A stretch of DNA of 64,000 bases from Spirosoma profusum (GTDB taxonomy: Bacteria; Bacteroidota; Bacteroidia; Cytophagales; Spirosomataceae). Made by a program: the position numbers and the translations under genes. This document shows, in pieces, positions 7,734 to 16,407 of the stretch (within the stretch, counting starts at the first letter, position 1; every line of letters starts with the position of its first letter). The DNA lies in NCBI RefSeq assembly GCF_014699005.1, contig NZ_JACWZY010000003.1, positions 248,001 to 312,000 on the forward strand. The letters are read 5' to 3'. Below the pieces are notes generated by a model that worked only from the letters and a program-made list of their open reading frames with translations, made no database searches and had not been told where the DNA came from.

Positions 7734-7782
7734 TGCAGGTTGGGGGTGATGCTGATCAAATCAGTATCACCCCCAACCTGCA
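7734..7782 (+). terminator. long hairpin after capsid gene
   Basis: A 23-bp stem (7734-7756 with 7760-7782) with a single G-U pair and a 3-nt loop. It begins four bases after the capsid stop and lacks a T tract; it probably protects the capsid mRNA 3' end or reduces downstream expression. Confidence 0.65.
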
Positions 7783-7864
7783 CAATATCACTCATTTATT
7801 TTCTAACGACAACCCTCGGCAGCAATACCTTCCCGGTGATTCTGCCTAAATCCTTAACCCGATC

Positions 7865-8317
7865 ATGGCGGACTTAACCGACGATCAAAAAACGATTGAA
7901 AAGCTGAAAGGCGACCTGGCCACTGTAACCAAGGATCGTGATACAATTAAGGGCCAGCTCGATGCTGTGATCCTGGCTAAAACAGCCGCTGAAGCCAAAG
8001 TCACGGAAGTGACGACCGAGTTGACCAAAACCAAAGGTGAGCTGACTAAAGCGCAGGGTGACTTAACAAAAGCGAACACCGACCTGACGACTGCTGAAAC
8101 TGTTGTATTGGATCTGAAAAAACAACTGGCTGAGAAAGAAGCGGGATCGCCTGCGCTGCCAACGGTGAAAGTGGGTGGCAAAACCTACGAACTGACGTCG
8201 GATTTCTTCTACAATGGCGAAGAGGTAACCTTCAAAAGCCTGGAAGAAAATAAGGCACTGGCTGAGGAGCTGGTGAAAGAAGGCATCGGTAACCTGCGCC
8301 TGGTGGCTAAAAAATAG
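7865..8317 (+). CDS. coiled-coil virion protein
   Basis: A 150-residue protein. Residues 8-95 are a near-continuous heptad coiled coil with internal near-repeats (TELTKTKGELTKAQGDLTKA). A compact C-terminal domain (about 105-148, KVGGKTYELTSDFFYNGEEV) follows. Position directly after the capsid gene suggests a head decoration, head-tail joining or assembly protein. It follows a TAAATCCTTAACC leader similar to that of the capsid gene. No family name can be given. Confidence 0.5.
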   Translation: MADLTDDQKTIEKLKGDLATVTKDRDTIKGQLDAVILAKTAAEAKVTEVTTELTKTKGELTKAQGDLTKANTDLTTAETVVLDLKKQLAEKEAGSPALPTVKVGGKTYELTSDFFYNGEEVTFKSLEENKALAEELVKEGIGNLRLVAKK

Positions 8318-8347
8318 CTGACCCTACGTAACGTAATCCTCCACACC

Positions 8348-8379
8348 GGCAGTGACCGACATCGATGTCGGTCACTGCC
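8348..8379. promoter_or_regulatory. 32-bp perfect palindrome before probable tail tube gene
   Basis: GGCAGTGACCGACATC (8348-8363) is followed immediately by its exact reverse complement (8364-8379). It ends 23 nt before ATG 8403 and has no T tract, so it could be an RNA processing or stability hairpin or a protein-binding site as well as a weak terminator. Confidence 0.6.
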
Positions 8380-8402
8380 CTAATCCTTCCACCTGCCTTA
8401 TC

Positions 8403-8939
8403 ATGGCTACTTACAAAGATTTGCTCGGGCCGGATGGCACCGAAAACAACATGGGAGGAACCCGCCAGTTCTTCCACTTTGCCCCTCACGCGGATATCCT
8501 CACGTTTGGTGCACCGGCTGCTTCGCCGTCGGATCCGGATGATAAGTATAATATCACCATCGCCCACGTAATGAAAAGCGGCAAGAAGTTCAATACGATG
8601 TATTGTACCATCGATACGTCGGAATTAGAGCTTGGCTCCAACGGCGAAATTGATGGGAAGAGCTTCAAACCGACGTTCAAATTCTTCTATCCGGGTTCGA
8701 AAAAGGATGCGATTGCCTTTGCCAACCAGTGCAAAAACGACAAGTTCGTCTTCCTGGTACCACTATCCGATGGCACGATTGTGCAGATCGGCGGTCAGTT
8801 CTTTGTGGCCTACATCACCCCGAATTTCAAAACGGGTGCTACCAGTGGCCGGGGTAAAGGCTGGGAATTCGAGGTGATGGCTTATCAGCCTGAATTCATG
8901 GTCTATACGGCTGCTGTTCCGCTGACACCTGCTGCCTAA
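8403..8939 (+). CDS. probable major tail (tube) protein
   Basis: A 178-residue beta-rich protein. The ATG at 8403 is preferred to an in-frame start at 8352 that lies inside the 32-bp palindrome. It has MATYKDLLGPDG at the N-terminus and a central KPTFKFFYPGSKKDAIAFANQC segment, with no signal peptide. Size, beta content and its place two genes after the capsid fit a siphovirus tail tube subunit, and the strong isolated hairpin in front fits a highly expressed virion protein. Head-tail connector is the alternative. Confidence 0.45.
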   Translation: MATYKDLLGPDGTENNMGGTRQFFHFAPHADILTFGAPAASPSDPDDKYNITIAHVMKSGKKFNTMYCTIDTSELELGSNGEIDGKSFKPTFKFFYPGSKKDAIAFANQCKNDKFVFLVPLSDGTIVQIGGQFFVAYITPNFKTGATSGRGKGWEFEVMAYQPEFMVYTAAVPLTPAA

Positions 8940-8940
8940 G

Positions 8941-9156
8941 ATGCCCAAAGCTAAGACCGGCGAGTCGGCTGCTCCAGGAGTGGCCGCTCGTCCGTTCGAA
9001 GTGGTTAATCTGGAGTTTTCCGACCACATGCCGATTGGCTTTCAGGATCGAACGTATGACCTGGCTAATCTCTCGAACGAGGATGCTGCCTATCTATTGG
9101 GCTTCCCGGATGAATTTCCGTACCTGAAAGCCCTGCCAACCGCTACTAACGACTAA
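8941..9156 (+). CDS. small hypothetical virion-operon protein
   Basis: A 71-residue protein starting one base after the preceding stop, so probably translated with it. It contains VNLEFSDHMPIGFQDRTYDLANLSNEDAAYLLGFPDEFPYLK, ending in an acidic-aromatic segment. A strong intrinsic terminator follows. Not assignable; could be a tail assembly partner of the 8403 product. Confidence 0.5.
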   Translation: MPKAKTGESAAPGVAARPFEVVNLEFSDHMPIGFQDRTYDLANLSNEDAAYLLGFPDEFPYLKALPTATND

Positions 9157-9189
9157 ACCAGGCAACTGGGATTTTGTGAATAAACGGCA

Positions 9190-9220
9190 AAGAAGCCCGG
9201 TTTTGCCGGGCTTCTTTTGT
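9190..9220 (+). terminator. intrinsic terminator
   Basis: Perfect 11-bp stem AAGAAGCCCGG (9190-9200) / CCGGGCTTCTT (9206-9216) with loop TTTTG and a following TTGTTTT. It ends the protease-capsid-tail tube block. Confidence 0.85.
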
Positions 9221-9234
9221 TTTCCACGCTACGT

Positions 9235-9870
9235 ATGACCCATTCCATTACTCAACTCCAGGCCTGGCTCGATCGGCCGGTGTATACCCAGGGCGTCGTC
9301 TTGTACGAATCCCTGCTGGGTGAAGGCTTTCTGTTGACCCTGTTCAAAACGGGTGACGATGCCTACAACCGGGGCAAGTTGCAGGATGCCCTCGAAGCTC
9401 ATCTGGCCCAACTACTCCAGCAGCAGGCCGATCAGAAAGCCGCTTATCCCGATACGTTAAAATCACAGCTCAGCAGCGCTGGTCAGCTGATGGATGAACG
9501 GACACTGTTGAAGGAGCGCCTGCGCGTTCTGTTTAATAGTGGTGTGGGCCAATCCGATGACGCCAAAGCGCTGGCCTTCCGGATCCTGGGCATCACCGAT
9601 CAGCTGGATGCCATTTATGGAGAACAGCATTTCTTTGAGCAGCACGGCTTTCTGCCCGATGCAGCCTCGGCCCAGCTCCCTGAATCGGATACACTGGCGG
9701 ATCTGCTCAAACGACGCAACTCGGTACGTACCTACGTCACCAAATATCAGAAAGAGCTGGCCAATACCTTCGAGCCCGCCCGACGCAAGAAAGTCACCAG
9801 ACGGCTGGAGGGCTTTCTCACTGAACTCCAGCAGCTCAACACCCAAATCGCTCTCCTCAACCCCTCATGA
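9235..9870 (+). CDS. hypothetical protein preceding terminase genes
   Basis: A 211-residue, almost wholly helical protein (Q, L, K and E rich) with likely coiled coils around 45-100 and 160-208. ATG 9235 is used; an upstream in-frame start would fall within the terminator. Its TGA overlaps the ATG of the next gene (ATGA), so it is coupled to the small terminase. No domain recognised. It could be an assembly or packaging accessory protein. Confidence 0.55.
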   Translation: MTHSITQLQAWLDRPVYTQGVVLYESLLGEGFLLTLFKTGDDAYNRGKLQDALEAHLAQLLQQQADQKAAYPDTLKSQLSSAGQLMDERTLLKERLRVLFNSGVGQSDDAKALAFRILGITDQLDAIYGEQHFFEQHGFLPDAASAQLPESDTLADLLKRRNSVRTYVTKYQKELANTFEPARRKKVTRRLEGFLTELQQLNTQIALLNPS

Positions 9871-10490
9871 CTAACGCCCTGACCACCAGCGAAAACGATC
9901 CCTCGCGCTGGGATGACAAATTTGACAGGATCGTGAAGTGGTACAACGATGAACGCGAGGACGATGATCCGCGTAAGGTCAACCTGCATGCCGATCTGGA
10001 AGCCCAGCTCAAACGCTGGACCTGGCTCTATAATAAGATCTGTCTGCCCAAAAACCGCTACAAAACCGACGCCCAGCTCATTCGGCTGCTGGCGAAGGAA
10101 TACCCTGACCTCTCCGAACGTACCTGCCGACGTACCCTGCGCGATATGCGGAGGTTTTACGGTTCAGTGGATCAGCCCGTACTGGCGTTTGAGAAAAAAA
10201 TGCTCATCGCCAGCATCAAGGATACCCTGCGTAAGGCTAAACTGAAAGGCGATCTCAAATCGGCCAGCAGTGCCGAAAAGAACCTGATTGCGGTGCTGGG
10301 CGCTGATCAGCCCGAACAGGCGGTGGAAAACAAGACCATCATCAACGTGATCGGCTTCAATCCCGAGCAGCTCGGTGCGCAGGCCCTGCCTCAGGCGAAA
10401 CTCGACGAGCTGATCGCCCAGATCATGAACGTCGACAAAAAGAAAGCCGACCAACCCTTTGACGATTTCACCGATGTCAGCGACCAATAA
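9867..10490 (+). CDS. probable terminase small subunit
   Basis: A 207-residue protein whose gene overlaps the large terminase start by 17 nt. A helix-turn-helix-like region (about 68-95, AQLIRLLAKEYP...ERTCRRTLRDMRRFYG) follows a basic N-terminal part, and a helical section and acidic C-terminus come after. Small terminases recognise the packaging site and bring DNA to the ATPase-nuclease subunit, and this gene has the expected size and place. The call is from context and the HTH, not from a family-specific motif. Confidence 0.65.
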   Translation: MTNALTTSENDPSRWDDKFDRIVKWYNDEREDDDPRKVNLHADLEAQLKRWTWLYNKICLPKNRYKTDAQLIRLLAKEYPDLSERTCRRTLRDMRRFYGSVDQPVLAFEKKMLIASIKDTLRKAKLKGDLKSASSAEKNLIAVLGADQPEQAVENKTIINVIGFNPEQLGAQALPQAKLDELIAQIMNVDKKKADQPFDDFTDVSDQ

Positions 10491-12228
10491 ATTACCGGAT
10501 CAACTGCTGCTCGATGCCCTGCTGCAGGATGATCTGTCGACGGCCATCCAACTGGCCCACGTCGATCTGGATGCCCAGCGCTTATCCGATGATGTGCAGC
10601 TGGTCCACCGGCATTACAACAAACCGCAGATGCGCTCGATGCTGGTGGGTGCCAACGAGGAATACGCCGTCTGGGGCCGTGGTACCGGTAAATCGGAGGG
10701 GCTGATTGCCCCTCGAAGTTTTCGCAACGTCGAAGTCATGCCCCGGGGCCACGGTTGTTTTGTGGGCGCTACGTACCTGCAACTGCTGGAGCGGACACTG
10801 CCACCGGTGATCAAAGGCTGGGAGCAGATGGGTATGGTCCGTGGTCGTGACTTCTGGATCCGCGAACGCCCCCCTAAAAAGCTCAATATTCCCCAGCCGA
10901 TCGTGGGCCCCGTTACCTCGGATCACTGCATTTTCTTTAAAAACGGAGCCGTGGCCAGTATGGTCTCTCAGGACCGGCCGGGCAGTGCCAACGGGAAAAC
11001 GGTGCACTGGATCATCGGCGACGAAGCCAAATTCCTCGACAAACAAAAGCTCGACAATGAGCTGCTGATGACCAACCGGGGCGACGATCGCTATTTCGGC
11101 GGTATTCCGGAGTTTCACTCCCTGCTGTTCTGTACCGACATGCCCACCACCAAAGCGGCCATGTGGATCCTCGAGCAGGATAAGCGCATGAAAAAGCAGT
11201 CGGAAAACCTGCCCGTTGACCGAATTTCGGCGCTTTTGAGCATTCGGGCGGAAATCTATCAGCTCTACGATTTATTGGTAAAAAAACCCGGCAAACGGGA
11301 CAAGATTCTGGCAGAAATCGCCAAACGGCAAAGCCAGTGGGATGCCATTCGGGCCAATACGATCTATTTCAGTGAGGCCAGTACCCTGGACAACATTCAC
11401 GGCTTTGGGCTAAAAAACATCGCTAAACTGCGCAAGCAGCTACCGACGTTCATTTTCCGGACAGCCATTCTCAATCAGCGACCTTTTTTATCGGAAAATG
11501 CCTTTTATCCGGATCTGGATGAGCACCATTTTACCGATGCCTATGACTATGGGTATATCGATAGCTTTGACTTTGGGAAAGGCCAGTATGAGGATTCTCG
11601 TAAGGATGCCGATGTGGACAAGTGGGCACCCCTGGACGTGGGGGGTGATTACAACTCCAGCATCAACCCTTTCCTGGTTGGTCAGGCACGGGGACGTAAG
11701 TATAGGGTGCTCAATGAGATCTATGTACGGGCACCGCTGAAGCTGAAGGATGCAGCACGTGCGTTCTGTGCGTATTATAAGCATCACCCAACCAAGCGGG
11801 TACGTTACTTCTACGACCATACGACCATCTTTACCAATGCGAGTATGGAGATGAGCTTTGCCGATGACTTTGCTGATGTGTTGAGAGCGGCAGGCTGGGA
11901 GGTGGACATGATCTACCTGGGCCATACGCTTTCGCCCATGCAACGCTATGAGATGTGGGGGCGTTGCCTGACGGGTGGTGATGAGAAGTTCTTCGATGTC
12001 AGCTTCAATCGCAACAACTGTCAGTACGTACGGGTATCGATGCAGCAGACCCAGATCAAGCAGGGGAGCCGTGGCTTTGAGAAAGACAAGGGTGATGAAC
12101 GTAAGCTGGAGCTGGACCAGCGGGAGACGACTCACTTCAGTGATGGGGTGGATACCCTGCTGATCGGCGCTCACCTGGTGCACCAGTTCGAAAGCGCTGA
12201 AGCCTTTGATGCTGTCTTCATTAGTTAG
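10474..12228 (+). CDS. terminase large subunit (packaging ATPase-nuclease)
   Basis: A 584-residue protein starting at ATG 10474, within the end of the small terminase gene. Walker A is GRGTGKS (about 68-74), Walker B is IIGDEA (about 180-185), and the C-terminal RNase H-like nuclease begins with an Asp in LDVGGDYNSS (about 388). It cuts concatemeric DNA and pumps it into the prohead. Length is normal. In most siphoviruses the portal gene follows directly; here about 3.9 kb including an opposite-strand cargo gene intervenes. Confidence 0.9.
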   Translation: MSATNKLPDQLLLDALLQDDLSTAIQLAHVDLDAQRLSDDVQLVHRHYNKPQMRSMLVGANEEYAVWGRGTGKSEGLIAPRSFRNVEVMPRGHGCFVGATYLQLLERTLPPVIKGWEQMGMVRGRDFWIRERPPKKLNIPQPIVGPVTSDHCIFFKNGAVASMVSQDRPGSANGKTVHWIIGDEAKFLDKQKLDNELLMTNRGDDRYFGGIPEFHSLLFCTDMPTTKAAMWILEQDKRMKKQSENLPVDRISALLSIRAEIYQLYDLLVKKPGKRDKILAEIAKRQSQWDAIRANTIYFSEASTLDNIHGFGLKNIAKLRKQLPTFIFRTAILNQRPFLSENAFYPDLDEHHFTDAYDYGYIDSFDFGKGQYEDSRKDADVDKWAPLDVGGDYNSSINPFLVGQARGRKYRVLNEIYVRAPLKLKDAARAFCAYYKHHPTKRVRYFYDHTTIFTNASMEMSFADDFADVLRAAGWEVDMIYLGHTLSPMQRYEMWGRCLTGGDEKFFDVSFNRNNCQYVRVSMQQTQIKQGSRGFEKDKGDERKLELDQRETTHFSDGVDTLLIGAHLVHQFESAEAFDAVFIS

Positions 12229-12620
12229 CCTGCCCAGCTGAGCGTGGTCAACATCGTTGTTACCCATGGAGCCTGCTTGATCAAGCAGGCTCTTTTCATA
12301 TATGGTGCTGTCCCCCTTTTTGCAATTGCATTTTTGCTCAGTGCGTGCCTGGGGGTGAACAGACGGAAACGACTGCGTTTTTCACTTTTTTCAACGATTA
12401 ACTACCTGATTTATAGACTATATTGTGATTTCTGAATGTCAGAAACGTTTAAAAAAGAGAAACGGGCTGAATGTGTCACCCATAGCACCCATTTGGCAAT
12501 CAGGACTTTAGGTGTAAATTTTGCAATTCTGATCCGTTTGCCCCCATTCGTATACCACTCGACTTTTGACAAAATCGACCCTTCTCCGGTCTTTTTTACC
12601 TGTTTTCTCGTAACTGTACA
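12229..12620. other. gene-free stretch after large terminase
   Basis: About 390 nt. It holds the palindromic terminator at 12270-12291; the rest is relatively AT-rich and I see no convincing gene. Short frames here do not show coding character. Confidence 0.5.
12270..12297. terminator. palindromic terminator after terminase
   Basis: Perfect 22-nt palindrome, AGCCTGCTTGA followed by TCAAGCAGGCT (12270-12291), then CTTTTC. It ends plus-strand transcription from the terminase. Confidence 0.7.
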
Positions 12621-12845
12621 ATGGCCTATTTCTGGAATCAATGCATGCCCACCACCGATCAGCTTCATGAACCGCCCAAAGCCATCTATCGGCTGCTGAA
12701 ATCGGGTGAGCTGCTGCAGCCCCGCGATGATGCTTACAATCCGGCTACTGATCAATGGCGATGGGTGATTGTCGTCGACAAAACACTGATCAATACGCCC
12801 TACGACCCTACTGTACTCGGGCCAGTGCGACGGTTTAATAAATGA
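12621..12845 (+). CDS. small hypothetical phage protein
   Basis: A 74-residue protein (or 66 from the internal ATG at 12645). It contains PPKAIYRLLKSGELLQPRDDAYNPATDQWRWV, which looks like a genuine compact domain. It is separated from the terminase by a terminator and lies 15 bp from the end of the convergent cargo gene. Function unknown. Confidence 0.45.
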   Translation: MAYFWNQCMPTTDQLHEPPKAIYRLLKSGELLQPRDDAYNPATDQWRWVIVVDKTLINTPYDPTVLGPVRRFNK

Positions 12846-12860
12846 GTTGGAGAATGTAGC

Positions 12861-15800
12861 TCAACTACCCCCTTTCACCAAAACTTTGTTGTTGCCAGTA
12901 GTATATATAAGTTTCCCACCGGTATATCGTAGCCTGTAGGCTTGTGCGGTCGGGGTCGAAATGGTAACGGTATGACCGGAGTTGATGGTGACAGCTTCAT
13001 AAATACTTGGCTCATGTCCACATGACCAGGTAGCCGCATTTGACCAATTACCCGAAGCAATTGAATGGCATGCGCCAATGACATAGAAATGAGTCGTATC
13101 CGTTACAATCGTGCCATCTGAAGCTTTACCCGATACAATAACCGGCTTCTCCCCTGGAAAACGTCCATCAGCCACAAACGTATAGCTACCAGGCATGCCA
13201 TTCGATCTAGCTGAATAAAGGGTATCGGAATTGTAGCCTACATACGTCCTGACATTAACTACGTCGCTAGCTGAAATAGAAACGGTAATGATTTGACCAT
13301 TAGCGACATATTGTCCCCGAGACGGAGAATTAATATGAAGGGAGCCAGTCATCGCTTTAGTCTTTGCCTGTAAGTTTGTATTGATAACGGGCGGATTTAT
13401 GGTAATTGGATTAAAACCCGATGTACAAAATGATGTACTGGTTGGGCTATTTAGTAAAGCAATCAGTTTGTTAATTACTTCAGGATTGCCAACTGAGCCA
13501 ATATGCATCTGATTGTAGAAAATGGATTTACAGGAACCAGACATACCTCCTAACTGGCTGTTAAAGGCAACTACAAGATCATGATCATCCTGAAAAAGAG
13601 CATTTGGTGTAACATTGTAAAGATCCAGTACCAGTTCGAAAATTTTAGCTTTTGACCGCTTGCCAAACGTATCACTCTGAGTTAATTCCGTAGTGACGAT
13701 GGCATGCGCAGGAACTTTATTGTTAGTACGAGTTGCTCCGTTTAGATCGACCCTGATGGCTGCGCTATTAACTCGTAAATCATCAACGGATCCACCGTCG
13801 CAGGCACCGCCTACAAAGGGCCCTAATGCTTTATTGATAATCACACAGGCATTATAATTAGTATAAGGGTACTGAGTTGAGGTGAGCAGACTAGGCATCG
13901 GTGAGCCTGAATGAGGTGTGTTGACAGTAATCAACTTATGCACATCATCTCGTGATGTAGGTCCTTGTAAATATAAACGACCTAGGATTCCTCCCATGCT
14001 ATGACCGATGTAATCTACTTTACCAGCAGAAATCCCCTCTCTTTCAAGTAGATAGAAAAGTAGATCAATCTGCTCAGGAATTTTAGGCACGTTGACACTA
14101 AATGACCGGTTTGCCGTTTCATGATAATCAACAACGTGTAAAAACCGTGGTTCATACTGTCCCGTAGATAACAAAGTTGACTTTGTCGTGCTGTAGCAAG
14201 ATGCGTCTGACCACAGCCCATGCACCATAAATACGGGTGCTCGGTAAACAGTAATAATAAAGGAAGTAAGTGGGATAGGTGACGTACTGGTTGGAGTAGC
14301 GAATAATCTCACCAGTTGCCCAATACTTTTAGCAGGTCCTTGAATGTAATCAGGATGATTATAACGGGCGATAATACTATCGCGACTTTGAGTGATAACT
14401 GTAAAGCTTCCGGTTTGCGAGACATCGGATCCTGAGGGTTTAAATACAGCCTGACTATAGTCTATCCCTCCTCCGTACATTTTGAATATAGAAGCACTTG
14501 ATCCATCAGCACAAACATTAAGTGACTTTTGAGGGTCAAGATCAATAGCTGTTTGTAATAATTCCCTCCTTGAGAAAGCCGAATTGTTTAAGATTTGATG
14601 AAAGTGTTGAAGCGTGAGTGGCGGTGGGCCCCCTGTTAATTTAACTACCCAAATGTCATTTGATCCATGTCCTCCACTAACATCTCGATTAGAAGAACCT
14701 GTATATCCCGTAGCAATATAGCCCCCATCAGTGGTTTGCTGAATGGAATAGAAAGTTTCATAATTAGTCCCTCCCAGGCATTTCTGCCAAAGGATATTCC
14801 CAGAAGAATTTAATTTAACGATCCAGCAGTCAGTCCCACCATTGTATCCGCTCACATCTCCATTTGATGAACTAGTATAACCTGCTACAATATAACCTCC
14901 ATCGGTTGTCTGTCGTATGGAATAACCTCTATCTCCTAAACTTCCTCCCAGACACTTTTGCCATTGGATCGCTCCAGAAGAGCTTAATCTAACTACCCAA
15001 TTATCATTGCCGCCATGTTTTCCACTTACATCCCCATCGGAAGAACCCGTAAATCCTGAGGTAATATAGCCCCCATCAAAGGTCTGCTGAATAGATAAGA
15101 TTTCGTCATCCGCAGATCCTCCTAAACACTTTTGCCATTGGATACTACCTGCTGGACTTAACTTAACTACCCAACCATCACTATATCCAAATCCATGTTT
15201 ACCACTCACATCTCCGTCAGTAGAATATGCGCTCCCCCCCACAATATAACCTCCGTCAAGTGTCTGCTGAATAAATTCGGCGGACTCTGATCCAGTGCCG
15301 CCCAGACACTTCTGCCACTGTATATTTCCTGAAGAACTTAGTTTGACGACCCAAATATCTCTACTAGGATAGAATGTGTTTTCAACATTAGTACCATGGT
15401 TTCCACTTACATCTCCGTCGTTAGATCTTGTAAAACCCGCCACGATATAGCCTCCGTCTGTAGTCTGTTCAATTGATTGAAATTCTTCAAAATCAGATCC
15501 CCCTAGAAATTTTTGCCATTGAATAACACCGCCTTGGCCGAGTTTAATGACCCATCCATCCGAGTAAACATCATTAGTCGCAGTTGCATGTTTATCGTCG
15601 TCTGTATGACCGGCTACTATATAGCCTCCGTCAGTTGTTTGTTGAATTGAGGTTATAAAATCAAAGTAGTCATTACTCCCCAAGCACGTCTGCCACTGTA
15701 TTCCACCAGCAGCATTTAATTTGACTATCCAAGAATTTAAATCATCATAATTTCCAGTTACATCACCATCTCCTTCATCGGAATTCGTATAACCGGCAAC

Positions 15801-15953
15801 GATATAGCCACCATCGGTTGTCTGCCGAATGCAATAAGCTCTCTCCTCAACACTCCCACCCAAGCACTTTTGCCACTCAATGGTTGGGACTTGGGCAATT
15901 ATAAAAGTTGGTAGTAGTAAAAAATAAAGAAGTGTACAGATAGAACGTAACAT
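12861..15953 (-). CDS. secreted SBBP-repeat / alpha-beta hydrolase protein (cargo gene)
   Basis: A 1030-residue secreted protein with a signal peptide (residues 1-20, ending in IIAQ). Residues about 20-440 hold eight SBBP-type repeats of about 50-60 residues, each with GGYIVAG..S.DGDVSG and W.VKL...G.IQWQKCLGG. A lipase-like alpha/beta hydrolase domain follows (about 575-820): a VHGLW oxyanion motif and GHSMGG nucleophile elbow. The C-terminal part (about 880-1030) looks like an adhesion or cell-surface module and ends without a type IX sorting domain I can recognise. It is transcribed against the late genes and sits between terminase and portal, so it is probably a lysogenic-conversion gene. 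Codon use is more AT-rich than that of its phage neighbours. Confidence 0.7.
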   Translation of the reverse strand: MLRSICTLLYFLLLPTFIIAQVPTIEWQKCLGGSVEERAYCIRQTTDGGYIVAGYTNSDEGDGDVTGNYDDLNSWIVKLNAAGGIQWQTCLGSNDYFDFITSIQQTTDGGYIVAGHTDDDKHATATNDVYSDGWVIKLGQGGVIQWQKFLGGSDFEEFQSIEQTTDGGYIVAGFTRSNDGDVSGNHGTNVENTFYPSRDIWVVKLSSSGNIQWQKCLGGTGSESAEFIQQTLDGGYIVGGSAYSTDGDVSGKHGFGYSDGWVVKLSPAGSIQWQKCLGGSADDEILSIQQTFDGGYITSGFTGSSDGDVSGKHGGNDNWVVRLSSSGAIQWQKCLGGSLGDRGYSIRQTTDGGYIVAGYTSSSNGDVSGYNGGTDCWIVKLNSSGNILWQKCLGGTNYETFYSIQQTTDGGYIATGYTGSSNRDVSGGHGSNDIWVVKLTGGPPPLTLQHFHQILNNSAFSRRELLQTAIDLDPQKSLNVCADGSSASIFKMYGGGIDYSQAVFKPSGSDVSQTGSFTVITQSRDSIIARYNHPDYIQGPAKSIGQLVRLFATPTSTSPIPLTSFIITVYRAPVFMVHGLWSDASCYSTTKSTLLSTGQYEPRFLHVVDYHETANRSFSVNVPKIPEQIDLLFYLLEREGISAGKVDYIGHSMGGILGRLYLQGPTSRDDVHKLITVNTPHSGSPMPSLLTSTQYPYTNYNACVIINKALGPFVGGACDGGSVDDLRVNSAAIRVDLNGATRTNNKVPAHAIVTTELTQSDTFGKRSKAKIFELVLDLYNVTPNALFQDDHDLVVAFNSQLGGMSGSCKSIFYNQMHIGSVGNPEVINKLIALLNSPTSTSFCTSGFNPITINPPVINTNLQAKTKAMTGSLHINSPSRGQYVANGQIITVSISASDVVNVRTYVGYNSDTLYSARSNGMPGSYTFVADGRFPGEKPVIVSGKASDGTIVTDTTHFYVIGACHSIASGNWSNAATWSCGHEPSIYEAVTINSGHTVTISTPTAQAYRLRYTGGKLIYTTGNNKVLVKGGS

Positions 15954-16093
15954 AGAATCAGCGTTTTGTGGATAGATAATTTACCAGTTGTAAAGTACTA
16001 AGTAGGTCAAATTTAGTTGTTTAGCTTGACATTTTGGGCGACTGAGCATAAAATCAAGCACAGCCAAAAAATATTTTTATACTGCTTGGCTGG

Positions 16094-16113
16094 CGTCTCA
16101 TCGGGTGTCGCGG
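16094..16113 (+). repeat. 20-mer late-region element, copy 4
   Basis: Identical 20-mer. CACTTTCG occupies positions 21-28 after it and ATG 16147 follows 33 nt after it. It lies just after the cargo gene's upstream region and starts the portal module. Confidence 0.9.
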
Positions 16114-16146
16114 CCCGACTGCCCACCGGCCAGCACTTTCGCGCCT

Positions 16147-16407
16147 ATGATCAAGGTGGGGGAGATGCTCCAGACAATGCGACAAACCGACGCCCGGGGC
16201 AGAAACCGGGTGTTCGACGTTGTCATTTGTACAGCGAATCACCAGCGCAATACCGGTGGTAAATTCCTCGAACTTCGCAAAGTCAGGCTGCTGACCAAAC
16301 AGCGCCAGTCGCTACGTTTTCTGCTGGTTCAGGCTCCGGGCGTCAAAGACCCGATTCGGCTGCACCTCGATCTGATTCTCTATTTCAACAATCAGGAGGT
16401 GCTATAA
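16147..16407 (+). CDS. small hypothetical head protein
   Basis: An 86-residue protein. ATG 16147 is chosen because it keeps the conserved distance from the 20-mer. The stop overlaps the portal start by one base (TAATG), so the two are coupled. It has a basic central part and ends RLHLDLILYFNNQEVL. Function not identifiable; possibly a portal partner. Confidence 0.55.
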   Translation: MIKVGEMLQTMRQTDARGRNRVFDVVICTANHQRNTGGKFLELRKVRLLTKQRQSLRFLLVQAPGVKDPIRLHLDLILYFNNQEVL

